NCBI GenBank assembly: GCA_965652565.1
Contig: CBFGWL010000007.1
Location: forward strand, 1 to 58,334
From: RSA11 sp965652565
GTDB taxonomy: Bacteria > Actinomycetota > Thermoleophilia > Solirubrobacterales > 70-9
Direction: 5' to 3'
Length of the DNA stretch: 58,334 bases
Each line of letters begins with the position of its first letter. The first letter of the stretch is position 1. The notes under the pieces are model-generated. The model had not been told where the DNA came from, did not search any database, and saw only the letters and a program-made list of their open reading frames with translations. Shown piece by piece: positions 1 to 9,810 of the stretch. Made by a program: the position numbers and the translations under genes.

Positions 1-53
1 TCGCCGAGCGACAGCCGCTGGTGGCTGGAAGACGGTTGCTCGCAGCTCGGGCG

Positions 54-1160
54 CTACGCGCCCGCGATATCCGCGAGCGCCCCGCCGGCGGCCAGCGCGG
101 CGGCGAAGAACAGCGGGTCTTCCGAGATCGTGCGGCCCATCGTGCGGGTGGGCAGGCCGCTCTCCGCGTACCCGTCGAGGTCGATCGTCCGCACGAGCAG
201 GTCGTGGCGGCCCTTCGTCGCGGCGATCAGCGCGCCGAGCGCCTCGCGCTGCGAGCCCCCCTCGGGCGCCTCGGCCTCGAGCAGCGGCCAGCCCTCGGTC
301 TCGATCTCGGGCACCGGCACCCGCACCGGCGCGAGCAGCATCTCCAGCACCACGCGCGTGTGATGGCTGAGACCTCGGTGCCGCGGACGCGGGTCGGCGC
401 TCGAGAGCCGCGGCGCGAGCAGCGTCGGGAGGCCTAGGGAGAGCGCCGCGTGCGCCGTATCCAGCGCCGCCATGCCGCCGTGGCCCAGCCGGCTGGCGGA
501 GCCGAGGATCCCGGGACCCGGGCCGGCGACGATCGCGTCGCACCCCAGCGTGCGCGCCGCCCCGTCGATCCCCCCGGCGACGCTGATGGCCTCGTGCTCG
601 CCGCCGTAACAGGGGCCCGCGGTCACGTGCGCCGCGAGCCAGCCCCGCTCGCGAAAGCCGGCGACGTCCCGTGAGAACGCCCCGGGCAAGGCGCCGCCCG
701 GCGTCTGCACGTAGGCGATGCGCAGGTCGGCGTTCGCCTGCCGTGCCGCCCACAGCGCGGGCGCGAGCTGCCCGTGCAGCTGGATGACCAGCACGGGCAC
801 GGCCCGGGTCGTGGTTGGACCGGCGCGCGTCCCACTCGGCAGATCGCTCTGCTCCTCGGCGGCACCCCCCTCCCCCTCCAGCGGGCGAACCGGGTGCTGC
901 AGCGAGGTGTAGTTGAGCTTCATCACGTGGTCGCGCTCCGCGCCGGGCGCCGCCAGCCCCCGCGTGAGGTTCACGTGCACCACGTCGAACCCGCCCGAGC
1001 CGAGGCCGAGATCGAGGGCCTCCGTGTTCACCACGACCTCGTCGCCGACGAGCACCTCGCCCACCAGCGCGGGGTCGGCCCAGGCACGCCGCCGCTCCCC
1101 TTCCACCTCGACCGTCAGGGGATCGGCCTCGACGACGGTGCCCCGGCGCAGCTTCAGCAC
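54..1160 (-). CDS. DUF3866 family protein
   Basis: A 368-residue protein that reads as the DUF3866 family, conserved but uncharacterised in Actinobacteria. The N-terminus (LRRGTVVEADPLTVEVEG, residues 3-20) and the following VVNTEALDLGLGSGGFDVVH segment are typical of that family. Glycine-rich stretches around residues 170-230 (GPCYGGEHEA, GPGPGILGSASRLGHGG) suggest a nucleotide-like or phosphate-binding fold, but this is inference. No signal peptide or membrane segment is evident. It lies 22 bases downstream of the M20 peptidase gene on the same strand and is probably the last gene of the pyrG-side transcription unit. Function unknown. Confidence 0.85.
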   Translation of the reverse strand: MLKLRRGTVVEADPLTVEVEGERRRAWADPALVGEVLVGDEVVVNTEALDLGLGSGGFDVVHVNLTRGLAAPGAERDHVMKLNYTSLQHPVRPLEGEGGAAEEQSDLPSGTRAGPTTTRAVPVLVIQLHGQLAPALWAARQANADLRIAYVQTPGGALPGAFSRDVAGFRERGWLAAHVTAGPCYGGEHEAISVAGGIDGAARTLGCDAIVAGPGPGILGSASRLGHGGMAALDTAHAALSLGLPTLLAPRLSSADPRPRHRGLSHHTRVVLEMLLAPVRVPVPEIETEGWPLLEAEAPEGGSQREALGALIAATKGRHDLLVRTIDLDGYAESGLPTRTMGRTISEDPLFFAAALAAGGALADIAGA

Positions 1161-1182
1161 TGCCGGCCTCCCCGCATCGGCG

Positions 1183-2301
1183 TCACTCCACGGTGGCGGT
1201 CTCGCGCACGATCGCCTCGCACACCGCGAGCATCTTCGTGAGCGCCTCCGCGGACACCGACTCCTGCGGCGTGTGGTTGTCGGTGGTGCCGTTGGCGAGC
1301 AGGACGCATTCGAAACCCTGCGCGATCAGCGCGTTCGCGTCGCTCCCGCCGCCCGTGGCTACCTCGCGGGGCTCGATCCCCACGCTCTCGAGCGCCCGGC
1401 GGGCGACGCGCAGGCCCGGCGCGTTGCCGGGGATCCGGTACCCGCGGAACATCTCGATGACCTCGACGTCCACGTCGCAGCCGCCCTCGCTCGCGGCCCA
1501 GGTGCAGGCGTCGACCATCGCGGCGGTCACCTCGCCGGCCTTGGCCTCATCCACGCTGCGCGCCTCGCCGTCTATCCGGCAGTGGCCGGGGACGATGTTC
1601 GTCGCCGTACCACCGGTGATCACGCCGACGTTGGCCGTCGTCTCCTCGTCGATGCGGCCCAGGCGCATCGCGCCGATCGCGGCCGCAGCGGCGGCGATCG
1701 CGCTGTGGCCGTCCTCCGGGCGGATCCCCGAATGTGCCTCGACGCCCTCGAAGTCGGCGATGATCCGGTTGTAGGTCGGGGCCCTCGTGATCACCTCGCC
1801 GATCGGCGTCGCGTGATCGAGCGCGTAGCCGAACTCCGAGCGCAGGCTGGAGACGTCGAGCTCCTTGGCGCCGCGCAGCCCGTCCTCCTCGGCGACCGTG
1901 AAGACGAGCTCCAGGCCCACGGCCGGAGCTCCGGCGGCCAGCGCGCGAAGTCCGAGCTCGACGAGCACGGTCACCGCCGCCTTGTTGTCGGCGCCGAGGA
2001 TCGTCTCACCGCGGCTGCGGAAGACCCCGTCGGCGAACTCGACCTCGATCGGCCCCTCGTGCGGCACGGTGTCGAGGTGCGCGAAGAACGACACCCAGCG
2101 CTCCGAGGCGCCGGGGATCCGCGCGATCAGGTTCCCGGAGCCCGCGCGTGCCGGTCCGGCGGCATCGTCCTCGACGACCTCGATCCCGGCGTCGCGCAGC
2201 TCGGCGGCGACCGCGTCCGCCACGGCGCGCTCAGCGCCCGTCGGGCTCGGGATCTCGCAGAGCCGGGTGAAGCGCTGCAGGATGCGCTCGTCGGCACTCA
2301 T
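1183..2301 (-). CDS. M20-family metallopeptidase (peptidase T-like)
   Basis: A 372-residue cytoplasmic zinc amino/dipeptidase-like enzyme. The metal-site motifs are in order: FFAHLDT (H75, D77), LGADNKAAV (D105), VAEEDGLRG (catalytic E138 and metal ligand E139), D162 in YALDHATP, and a C-terminal histidine in TTDNHTPQE. A lid/dimerisation domain occupies roughly residues 175-290. The frame stays open further upstream, but the chosen ATG gives the normal family N-terminus (ERFTRLCEIPSPTGAE-like) and avoids a long Arg-rich extension that lies antisense to nothing conserved. It probably takes part in peptide turnover. The family also includes carboxypeptidases and deacylases, so the substrate is not fixed. 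Confidence 0.88.
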   Translation of the reverse strand: MSADERILQRFTRLCEIPSPTGAERAVADAVAAELRDAGIEVVEDDAAGPARAGSGNLIARIPGASERWVSFFAHLDTVPHEGPIEVEFADGVFRSRGETILGADNKAAVTVLVELGLRALAAGAPAVGLELVFTVAEEDGLRGAKELDVSSLRSEFGYALDHATPIGEVITRAPTYNRIIADFEGVEAHSGIRPEDGHSAIAAAAAAIGAMRLGRIDEETTANVGVITGGTATNIVPGHCRIDGEARSVDEAKAGEVTAAMVDACTWAASEGGCDVDVEVIEMFRGYRIPGNAPGLRVARRALESVGIEPREVATGGGSDANALIAQGFECVLLANGTTDNHTPQESVSAEALTKMLAVCEAIVRETATVE

Positions 2302-2351
2302 CGCGCGGAAGGCTATGCGCTCGCGGGGCGCCTGCGCGGCGCGAGGCGGAG

Positions 2352-3191
2352 CTAGGCGGCGGTGACGACGTGCGCGAGGGCCGGCACGCCCCCGTTGCGC
2401 TCGAGCAACGAGCCGATCCGCTCGCCCACGGCCGCGCGAATCTCCTCGCGCTCTGGGTCCGGAAGCTCGCCCAGCGCATCCGCGAGGGGCCCGGCGAGAC
2501 GCATGGTCAGCTCCCAGTGCTCGTCGGGATCCGAGTACCGCCAGGTGAACCCAACCTGCTCGACCGAATGGTCCGCGAAGCCCGCCGCGCTCAACAGGCC
2601 GGAGATCCGTGCAGGATCGGCCATCGCGAAGATCCCGGGGTCGCCGGGCTGGGGAGGATCGACGTGACCACGCTCCACCAGCGCCCGGCCCGGCACCGAA
2701 GCCCACTCGTTCTCCTCAGGCGCTGCCCAGACCGCGAACGCGAGGCGGCCGCCGTCGCGCAGCACGCGGCGCGTCTCGCGCAGCGCCTGTTCGGGATCGG
2801 CCATCAGCATGTAACCCCAGCGGCACACGACGCGGTCGACCGCATCGTCCGGCAGGTCCATCGCCTCGGCGTTGAGCACTCGGAACTCCGCGTTGTCGAT
2901 GTTCTGAGACCGTCCGTTCTCCTCCGCGCGGCTCAGCATCTCCGCCGAGAAGTCGGTCGAGATCAACCTCCCGCCCGGCTCGATCGCCCGGGCGGCGAGG
3001 AACCCGGTGTCGCCCGTGCCGCAAGCGACGTCCAGGACCGTGTCGCCGGGCCGCGGCTCAAGCCGCTCGATCAGCCGCCGGCTGACGTGCTCGGTGTTGG
3101 CCCATAGGAATTCGCGCTCCCGCGCCCAGTTACCCGCGATCCTCTGCCAGGTGGCGAGCGAACGCTCGCGGTATTGGTCGAGGTCGGCCAC
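2352..3191 (-). CDS. class I SAM-dependent methyltransferase
   Basis: A 279-residue protein with a Rossmann-type methyltransferase fold. Motif I is DTVLDVACGTGDTGFLA (about residues 49-65), followed by the acidic loop LISTDFSAEML and the motif IV region DRVVCRWGYMLMADP, as in UbiE/MenG-like and Methyltransf_11 enzymes. A GTG start at 3191 (VADLDQYRERS) is preferred because the longer frame runs back into pyrG. It sits about 75 bases downstream of pyrG on the same strand. The substrate cannot be read from the sequence; small molecule or quinone-type methylation are both possible. Confidence 0.83.
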   Translation of the reverse strand: MADLDQYRERSLATWQRIAGNWAREREFLWANTEHVSRRLIERLEPRPGDTVLDVACGTGDTGFLAARAIEPGGRLISTDFSAEMLSRAEENGRSQNIDNAEFRVLNAEAMDLPDDAVDRVVCRWGYMLMADPEQALRETRRVLRDGGRLAFAVWAAPEENEWASVPGRALVERGHVDPPQPGDPGIFAMADPARISGLLSAAGFADHSVEQVGFTWRYSDPDEHWELTMRLAGPLADALGELPDPEREEIRAAVGERIGSLLERNGGVPALAHVVTAA

Positions 3192-3265
3192 GTGCGGACC
3201 GTAGCGCGTAGCTCGTGACGCGCTGGTGAGATTCCTGGTCAGCGCCGCCGGCCGCGGCGCTCGGC

Positions 3266-4948
<1,683 letters not shown>

Positions 4949-5000
4949 CGGGTGGGGCGCCCCCGGTGGCTGAGGTTGGTGTGGAGGCGGGCGGGGACCT

Positions 5001-5837
5001 TCATCGTCTGCCGAGCGAGTCTAGAGCGCGCAGTGGCGGAACCGACTCGATCGTTTTCGAAATCGACCGAAACTCCCCATAAATCGTGAGCGCGAGGACG
5101 ATCCCGAGCGCTATCAACCTGGCCGTGTCGCCCAGGACGAGCAGGAGCGCGACGCCCGCGAGCGCGCCGACGAGGTTGGAGCCCGTGTCGCCCAGCATGA
5201 CTCGCTCGCGCAGCGTGAGCGGCGCCATCACGAGCACCGGCCCGATGAAGATCCCGAGGACCGTGAGGGGCGCGTCGGTCCAGCCGATCAAGCACAGGCC
5301 CGCGAGCAGCGCGACGAAGACCTTCTCGACCCGTCCCGGGCGCAGGTCGAGCAGGTTGAAGAGGTTGGTGGCGAGCAGAAGCAGCGCGAGATCCGCGACG
5401 TAGTCCAGCCCCTCGCGGCCGCGCCCCGACACCGCGTAGGCCGCGAGCGCGAGGGCGCCTACGGCCTTGATCGCGCCGGTGGAGAAGCCCCCGCCCAGCA
5501 CCGAGCGGGCGTGCCCCCGCCAGCCCCGCGGGGTGTCGGCCGCGTGGCCGCGGCCCAGCGCGTCGTCGAGCAGGCCGAGCAGCGCAATTCCGATGACGTA
5601 CGTGGCCCAGCGGCGCAGCTCAGGATCGAGGAGATCGAGGTCGGCGCGGTCGTCCAGGACCGCGAGCGGCGCGAGCGCGAGCAGCGAGCAGGCAATCAGC
5701 ACCGCGCCGCCGGGGAAGGCGACGTTCGCGCCCCGGTAGTTCGTGCGCACGAGCCCACTGCGCGCCATGTCCCGCACCCAGGCTGAGCTGACCAGCGCCG
5801 CGATCGCGGCGGAAAGCAGAAGGCCCGACAGCATCAC
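5001..5837 (-). CDS. MraY/WecA-like polytopic membrane protein
   Basis: A 278-residue integral membrane protein with about eight hydrophobic helices. It resembles polyprenyl-phosphate N-acetylhexosamine-1-phosphate transferases: LGLLDDALGRG carries an Asp-Asp pair, NLFNLLDLRPGR matches the NxxNxxDG region in degenerate form, and GDTGSNLVGAL matches the magnesium-site GDTGS motif. It is shorter than true MraY (about 360 residues), so it is either a compact phosphoglycosyl transferase or a non-catalytic relative. Its ATG overlaps the steB stop by four bases, which implies co-translation with the steA-steB cell-envelope pair and a role in envelope assembly. Confidence 0.75.
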   Translation of the reverse strand: MMLSGLLLSAAIAALVSSAWVRDMARSGLVRTNYRGANVAFPGGAVLIACSLLALAPLAVLDDRADLDLLDPELRRWATYVIGIALLGLLDDALGRGHAADTPRGWRGHARSVLGGGFSTGAIKAVGALALAAYAVSGRGREGLDYVADLALLLLATNLFNLLDLRPGRVEKVFVALLAGLCLIGWTDAPLTVLGIFIGPVLVMAPLTLRERVMLGDTGSNLVGALAGVALLLVLGDTARLIALGIVLALTIYGEFRSISKTIESVPPLRALDSLGRR

Positions 5838-6715
5838 TCCGGCGGCTCGTCCGGCTCCACGGGTGAGATCAACTCGGGCAACAGACCGTCGGCGGTGTCC
5901 TTGACCCCGTAGCTGCCGTCCGTGCCCTCGAGCAACAGGACGAGCGCGAACTTGCCGGCGAGCTGATCGACGTTGTCCACGGTGGAGAGCTCGTGTTCCT
6001 CGAAGAACTCGATCTGCGACGGGTCGTCGTCGCTGCGCTCCGCGCCCACGACCTCCATCCCCTCATCGGCCAGGCCGTCCAGGACGCCGCGCTCGACCGC
6101 TTCGGTCTCGGCGCGCTGGCGCCCTTCGAGCCCGTCGGGCTGATCGCGCACGATCACCACCGCGTCCAGGCGCTCCTCGGTGCCGGAGAAGCGTGAGAGC
6201 AGCGCGTCGCGGGCGGCCTCGAAACGCGACCCCCGCCCGGCGAGCGCCGAGCTCGCCCGCGAAGCAGCCAGCTCGATCGCCCGCGGCCGCGGCAGGACCT
6301 GGCGCCCCGAGCCGAGCATCGCGTCGATGAGCGGGCCCGGATCGACGGGCTCGCCGATGACGGCGATCTGCGCGAGCTTGCCGCCGCTCGGCTCGATCGC
6401 CGCGCGCACGGACGAGATCAGGCCCTCCTGTACGTTGCCGAGCGCAAACAGGCCCACGTTCTGCCCTTCCAGGCGCCTGCCCACGAGCACCGGGAAGAGC
6501 TGCTCGCCCAGCTCGCGCTCGGCGGTGAGCGCCTCTTGCAACTCCGCGTTCTCGGATCGCAGCTGATCGAGGTCCTCCCCCAGGTCGGCCTCGAGGTTCT
6601 CGGCCGTGCCCGTGACGACGTCGCTGCCCAGCGCCGCGCCGATCACGATCCCTACGGCCAGGGCGACGAAGACCGCGACCAGCGAGGCTGCGTGATAGCG
6701 CGATGAGTAGCCCAT
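5834..6715 (-). CDS. steB: SteB / MctB family envelope protein
   Basis: A 293-residue protein with one N-terminal transmembrane helix (ASLVAVFVALAVGIVIGAAL, about residues 10-29), then a coiled-coil stretch (NLEADLGEDLDQLRSENAEL) and a soluble outer domain. This is the architecture of the mycobacterial Rv1698 'copper transporter MctB' family, whose corynebacterial member is SteB, partner of SteA in cell separation. It lies directly downstream of steA with a short gap and overlaps the next gene by four bases. The name copper transporter is a family label. Nothing in this sequence shows a metal site, and the SteA pairing favours a role in division or envelope processing. Confidence 0.82.
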   Translation of the reverse strand: MGYSSRYHAASLVAVFVALAVGIVIGAALGSDVVTGTAENLEADLGEDLDQLRSENAELQEALTAERELGEQLFPVLVGRRLEGQNVGLFALGNVQEGLISSVRAAIEPSGGKLAQIAVIGEPVDPGPLIDAMLGSGRQVLPRPRAIELAASRASSALAGRGSRFEAARDALLSRFSGTEERLDAVVIVRDQPDGLEGRQRAETEAVERGVLDGLADEGMEVVGAERSDDDPSQIEFFEEHELSTVDNVDQLAGKFALVLLLEGTDGSYGVKDTADGLLPELISPVEPDEPPE

Positions 6716-6728
6716 GCCTACGCGCGCC

Positions 6729-7949
6729 TCACAGTCCGAACAGGACCTCGATCTTCAGCCAGATCAGGTCGGCCAGCTCACGCAGCGGCGAGGAGATCAG
6801 CACGATCACCGTGATCAGCAGCACCGCGGCGGCGACGAGGAGCAGCATGAGCCGCCCCGAGACGCCCGGGTTGTAGAGCGTGCTCACGCCCTTGGCGTCG
6901 ATCAGCTTCTCGCCGATGCGAAGCCGAGTGAGGAAGGTGGATGACATGCCGGCGCGATTCTTGTCGAGGAACTCGATGAGGTTGAAGTGCGCGCCCACCG
7001 AGACGATCAGATCGGCACCGTGCTCGTGGGCGAGCAACATGGCGACGTCCTGGCTCGTTCCGATCGCGGGCACGACCGCGTACTCGACACCGAGGCCGTC
7101 CAGCCGTTCCGCGCCGGGAGCGCGCCCGTCACGGTAACCGTGAACGACGATCTCCGCGCCCGAGCGCAGCGCATCGTCGCTCACGGAGTCCATGTCTCCC
7201 AGGATCATGTCGGGCTTGAGGCCCTCCTCGATCATCGCGTCGGCGCCGCCGTCGACGCCGATGAGCACGGGCCGCACGTCGTCGATGTAGGCGCGCAGCG
7301 CCCGCAGGTCCTTGCGGTAGGTCGTGCCCCGCACGACGATCAGGACGTGGCGGTCGCGGAAATCCGTGCGCGGCCGCGGCAGCTGCAGGTCGCCGAGCAG
7401 CAGCTCGCCCTCCTCACGCACGTGCTCGATCGTGTTGGCGGCGAAGGCGCGCAGCGCCTCGTCGATGCGTGCCCGTTGCGCCTCCAGCCGCTCCTCGAGC
7501 AACTCGACGCCGAGCAGCTCGCCGCGCGCGAGCACCTCCTCGCCGCGCCGCACCTCCTCGCCGAAGATCGTCACCTCCTCCCCCTCGTCGAGCTCGTCGA
7601 ACAGCGGTGCGCCCGGCACGTCGAGCAGCCGCACGCCGGCGCGGGCGATGATCAGCGGCCCGGAGTTCGGATAGCGCCCGGTGTTGGACGGCGAGACGTT
7701 CACGACCGCGGCGACGCCCGTCCGCACGAGGTCCTCGGCGGCGATCCGGTCGATATCGGCGTGGTCGATGACGGCGATCTCGCCGGGCCGTAGGCGCTTG
7801 ACGAGGTGCTTGGTCTTGCGGCCGAGCCGCGCACGGGCGACCAGCGGCACCGAAGGTGGCGTGGGTGCGCCGCTCTCCCGGCGTCCGAGGAGGGCGCGAG
7901 CCCGGGCTCTGAGGGGCTGCCTGGACATCCCTGCCCGCCGATTATCCAC
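6729..7949 (-). CDS. steA: SteA-like cytokinetic ring / cell separation protein
   Basis: A 406-residue protein with a thiamin-pyrophosphokinase-like catalytic-fold region (VDGGADAMIEEGLKPDMILG followed by DMDSVSDDAL, about residues 230-265) and a single C-terminal transmembrane segment (RLMLLLVAAAVLLITVIVLI, about residues 367-386). This matches the Rv1697/SteA family. The order recN-steA-steB-(membrane protein)-pyrG matches Mycobacterium tuberculosis Rv1696-Rv1699. The start is uncertain: the GTG at 7949 gives the longest product, and an ATG at 7928 (MSRQPLRAR) lacks a well-spaced ribosome binding site. It probably acts at the septum with SteB. Confidence 0.85.
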   Translation of the reverse strand: MDNRRAGMSRQPLRARARALLGRRESGAPTPPSVPLVARARLGRKTKHLVKRLRPGEIAVIDHADIDRIAAEDLVRTGVAAVVNVSPSNTGRYPNSGPLIIARAGVRLLDVPGAPLFDELDEGEEVTIFGEEVRRGEEVLARGELLGVELLEERLEAQRARIDEALRAFAANTIEHVREEGELLLGDLQLPRPRTDFRDRHVLIVVRGTTYRKDLRALRAYIDDVRPVLIGVDGGADAMIEEGLKPDMILGDMDSVSDDALRSGAEIVVHGYRDGRAPGAERLDGLGVEYAVVPAIGTSQDVAMLLAHEHGADLIVSVGAHFNLIEFLDKNRAGMSSTFLTRLRIGEKLIDAKGVSTLYNPGVSGRLMLLLVAAAVLLITVIVLISSPLRELADLIWLKIEVLFGL

Positions 7950-8020
7950 CGGCGGCGCGCCCGAAGCGCCTTCGGTCCATCAGCGGGCCGCCCGGCGCGC
8001 TCGCCGGCGGCCGGACGCGC

Positions 8021-9712
8021 TCACGCCGCGAGCAGCTCGCGGGCGTGGCGGCTCGCGGCCTCGTCGCCGCGCTCCGCCCCGAGCATGCGCACGATCTCCG
8101 CGACGAGCTCCTCGCCGTCGACGCGCTCCACGGCTGCCACGGTCGCACCGTCCTCAACGTGCTTGGTGATGCGGAAGTGCGTCTGCGCCATCGAGGCGAC
8201 CTGCGGGAGGTGGGTGATGCAGATGACCTGGCCTGCCTCCCCGAGCTCGCGCAGGCGCTCGCCGACCGCCCGGCCGGTGGTGCCGCCCACGCCGGCGTCG
8301 ATCTCGTCGAAGACGCGCACCGGCGCGCGCCCATGCCGGGCGACGCCCGAGAGGGCGAGCATGATGCGCGAGAGCTCGCCGCCCGACGCGGCGTCGCGCA
8401 GCGGCGAGACGGGCATGCCCGGGTTGGTCGCGACGAGCAGCTCCACGGTCTCGGCGCCGTGGGGGCCGAAGCCGGGCTCGCCGTCCTCGCCGACCGGATC
8501 GAGCCTGACCTCGAGACGCGCGCCCTCCATCGCCAGCCCCTCCAGCGCTTCCGCGACGGCGGCCTCCAGACGGGGCGCCGCCTCGCGACGGCCCTCGCTG
8601 AGCTGCGCGGCAAGCCGAGCGCGCTCGGCGGCCTGCTCGTCGAGCTGCGCGCGCAGCTCGTCGGCGAGCGTCTCGGCGTTCTCGAGACGCTCGATCTCCG
8701 CGCGGCACCGCTCGGCGTGCTCGAGCACGGCCTCGATCGTGCCTCCGTGCTTGCGCTGCAGGCGGTCGATCGCCGCGAGTCGCTCCTCCACCACCTCGAG
8801 CCGGCCCGGCTCCGCGTCGATGCCCTCCGCGTAGGCGCGCAGCTCGCTGGCCAGGTCGCTGAGCTCCACGGCTGCCGCGGCGACCCGGTCGCCGAGCGCA
8901 TCGAGCTCGGCATCGACGCCGCGCGCGTCGCCCAGGGAGCCCTCGGCGGCTGCGAGCAGGCTGGCGGCTCCGCCGCCGTCCTCGTCGGCGCCCGCCACTG
9001 CGGCGAGCGCGCCGAGCGCCGCCGTGCGCAAACCCTCCGCGTGGCGCAGGCGGCCGCGCTCGGCCTCGAGCTCGGCGAGCTCGTCGGGATCAGGCGCGGC
9101 GGCCTCGATCTCCTCGAGCTCGAACCGCATGAGGTCGAGGTCGCGCTCGCGCGCGCCCTCCTTGGCGAGGAGCTCCTCCAGGTCGCGGCGCGTGGCGAGG
9201 ACTTGCGCGTGGGCCGCGCGATAGCGCTCGCGCAGCTCGAGGTGCTCCGCGCCGGCGAAGCTGTCGAGGATCTCGAGCTGAGCCGAGGCGAGGGTGAGGC
9301 GGCGGTGCTCGTGTTGGCCGTAGAAGGCGAGCAGCCGCGAACCGAGGGCGCGCAGGTCGGCGACCGTCGCGGAGCGCCCCTGCACGTACGCGCTCGTCCG
9401 CCCCGAGCCGAACACGCGGCGCGCGAGCACGAGCTCGGCCTCGCCCTCGGGAAGCCGCTCGGCGAGCTCAGCCAGCTCGGGGTCGTCGAGCAACCCGTCC
9501 GGCAGCTCGAAGACGCCCTCGACGTATGCCTCCTCGGCGCCCGGGCGCACGATCTGCGGACGCGCCCGGCCGCCCATGAGCAAGTCGAGCGAGTGGGCCA
9601 GCACGGTCTTGCCCGCGCCGGTCTCCCCCGTGATCGCGTTGAGGCCGGGGCCGAAGCGCAGCTCGGCGCGCTCGATCAAAAGCAGGTTCTCGATCCGAAG
9701 CTCGAGCAGCAT
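8021..9712 (-). CDS. recN: DNA repair ATPase RecN
   Basis: An SMC-like ATPase acting in double-strand break repair. The 563-residue length is normal. The N-terminus MLLELRIENLLLIE is followed by Walker A GETGAGKT (residues 29-36). The centre (about residues 150-360) is coiled coil with heavy Glu/Ala/Arg heptads. The C-terminal half has the ABC signature SGGELSRIMLAL and Walker B VRVFDEIDAGVGG. The ATG at 9712 gives the canonical N-terminus; another in-frame ATG lies nine bases upstream at 9721. The next gene upstream is on the opposite strand, so recN probably starts the recN-steA-steB-pyrG transcription unit. Confidence 0.97.
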   Translation of the reverse strand: MLLELRIENLLLIERAELRFGPGLNAITGETGAGKTVLAHSLDLLMGGRARPQIVRPGAEEAYVEGVFELPDGLLDDPELAELAERLPEGEAELVLARRVFGSGRTSAYVQGRSATVADLRALGSRLLAFYGQHEHRRLTLASAQLEILDSFAGAEHLELRERYRAAHAQVLATRRDLEELLAKEGARERDLDLMRFELEEIEAAAPDPDELAELEAERGRLRHAEGLRTAALGALAAVAGADEDGGGAASLLAAAEGSLGDARGVDAELDALGDRVAAAAVELSDLASELRAYAEGIDAEPGRLEVVEERLAAIDRLQRKHGGTIEAVLEHAERCRAEIERLENAETLADELRAQLDEQAAERARLAAQLSEGRREAAPRLEAAVAEALEGLAMEGARLEVRLDPVGEDGEPGFGPHGAETVELLVATNPGMPVSPLRDAASGGELSRIMLALSGVARHGRAPVRVFDEIDAGVGGTTGRAVGERLRELGEAGQVICITHLPQVASMAQTHFRITKHVEDGATVAAVERVDGEELVAEIVRMLGAERGDEAASRHARELLAA

Positions 9713-9810
9713 CGATCGCATTGGATAGCGCGCGGGGCCGACGGATTCTCCCCGCGACGCCCGCGCCGGGGAGGGTTGCCCTCCCAGCCGCGCGGGTACG
9801 CGGTCAGCCA

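Noticed and set aside
5834..6715. Copper exporter function for the MctB-family protein
   Set aside because: The label comes from one mycobacterial homologue; no copper-binding residues are visible, and pairing with SteA favours a cell-separation role.
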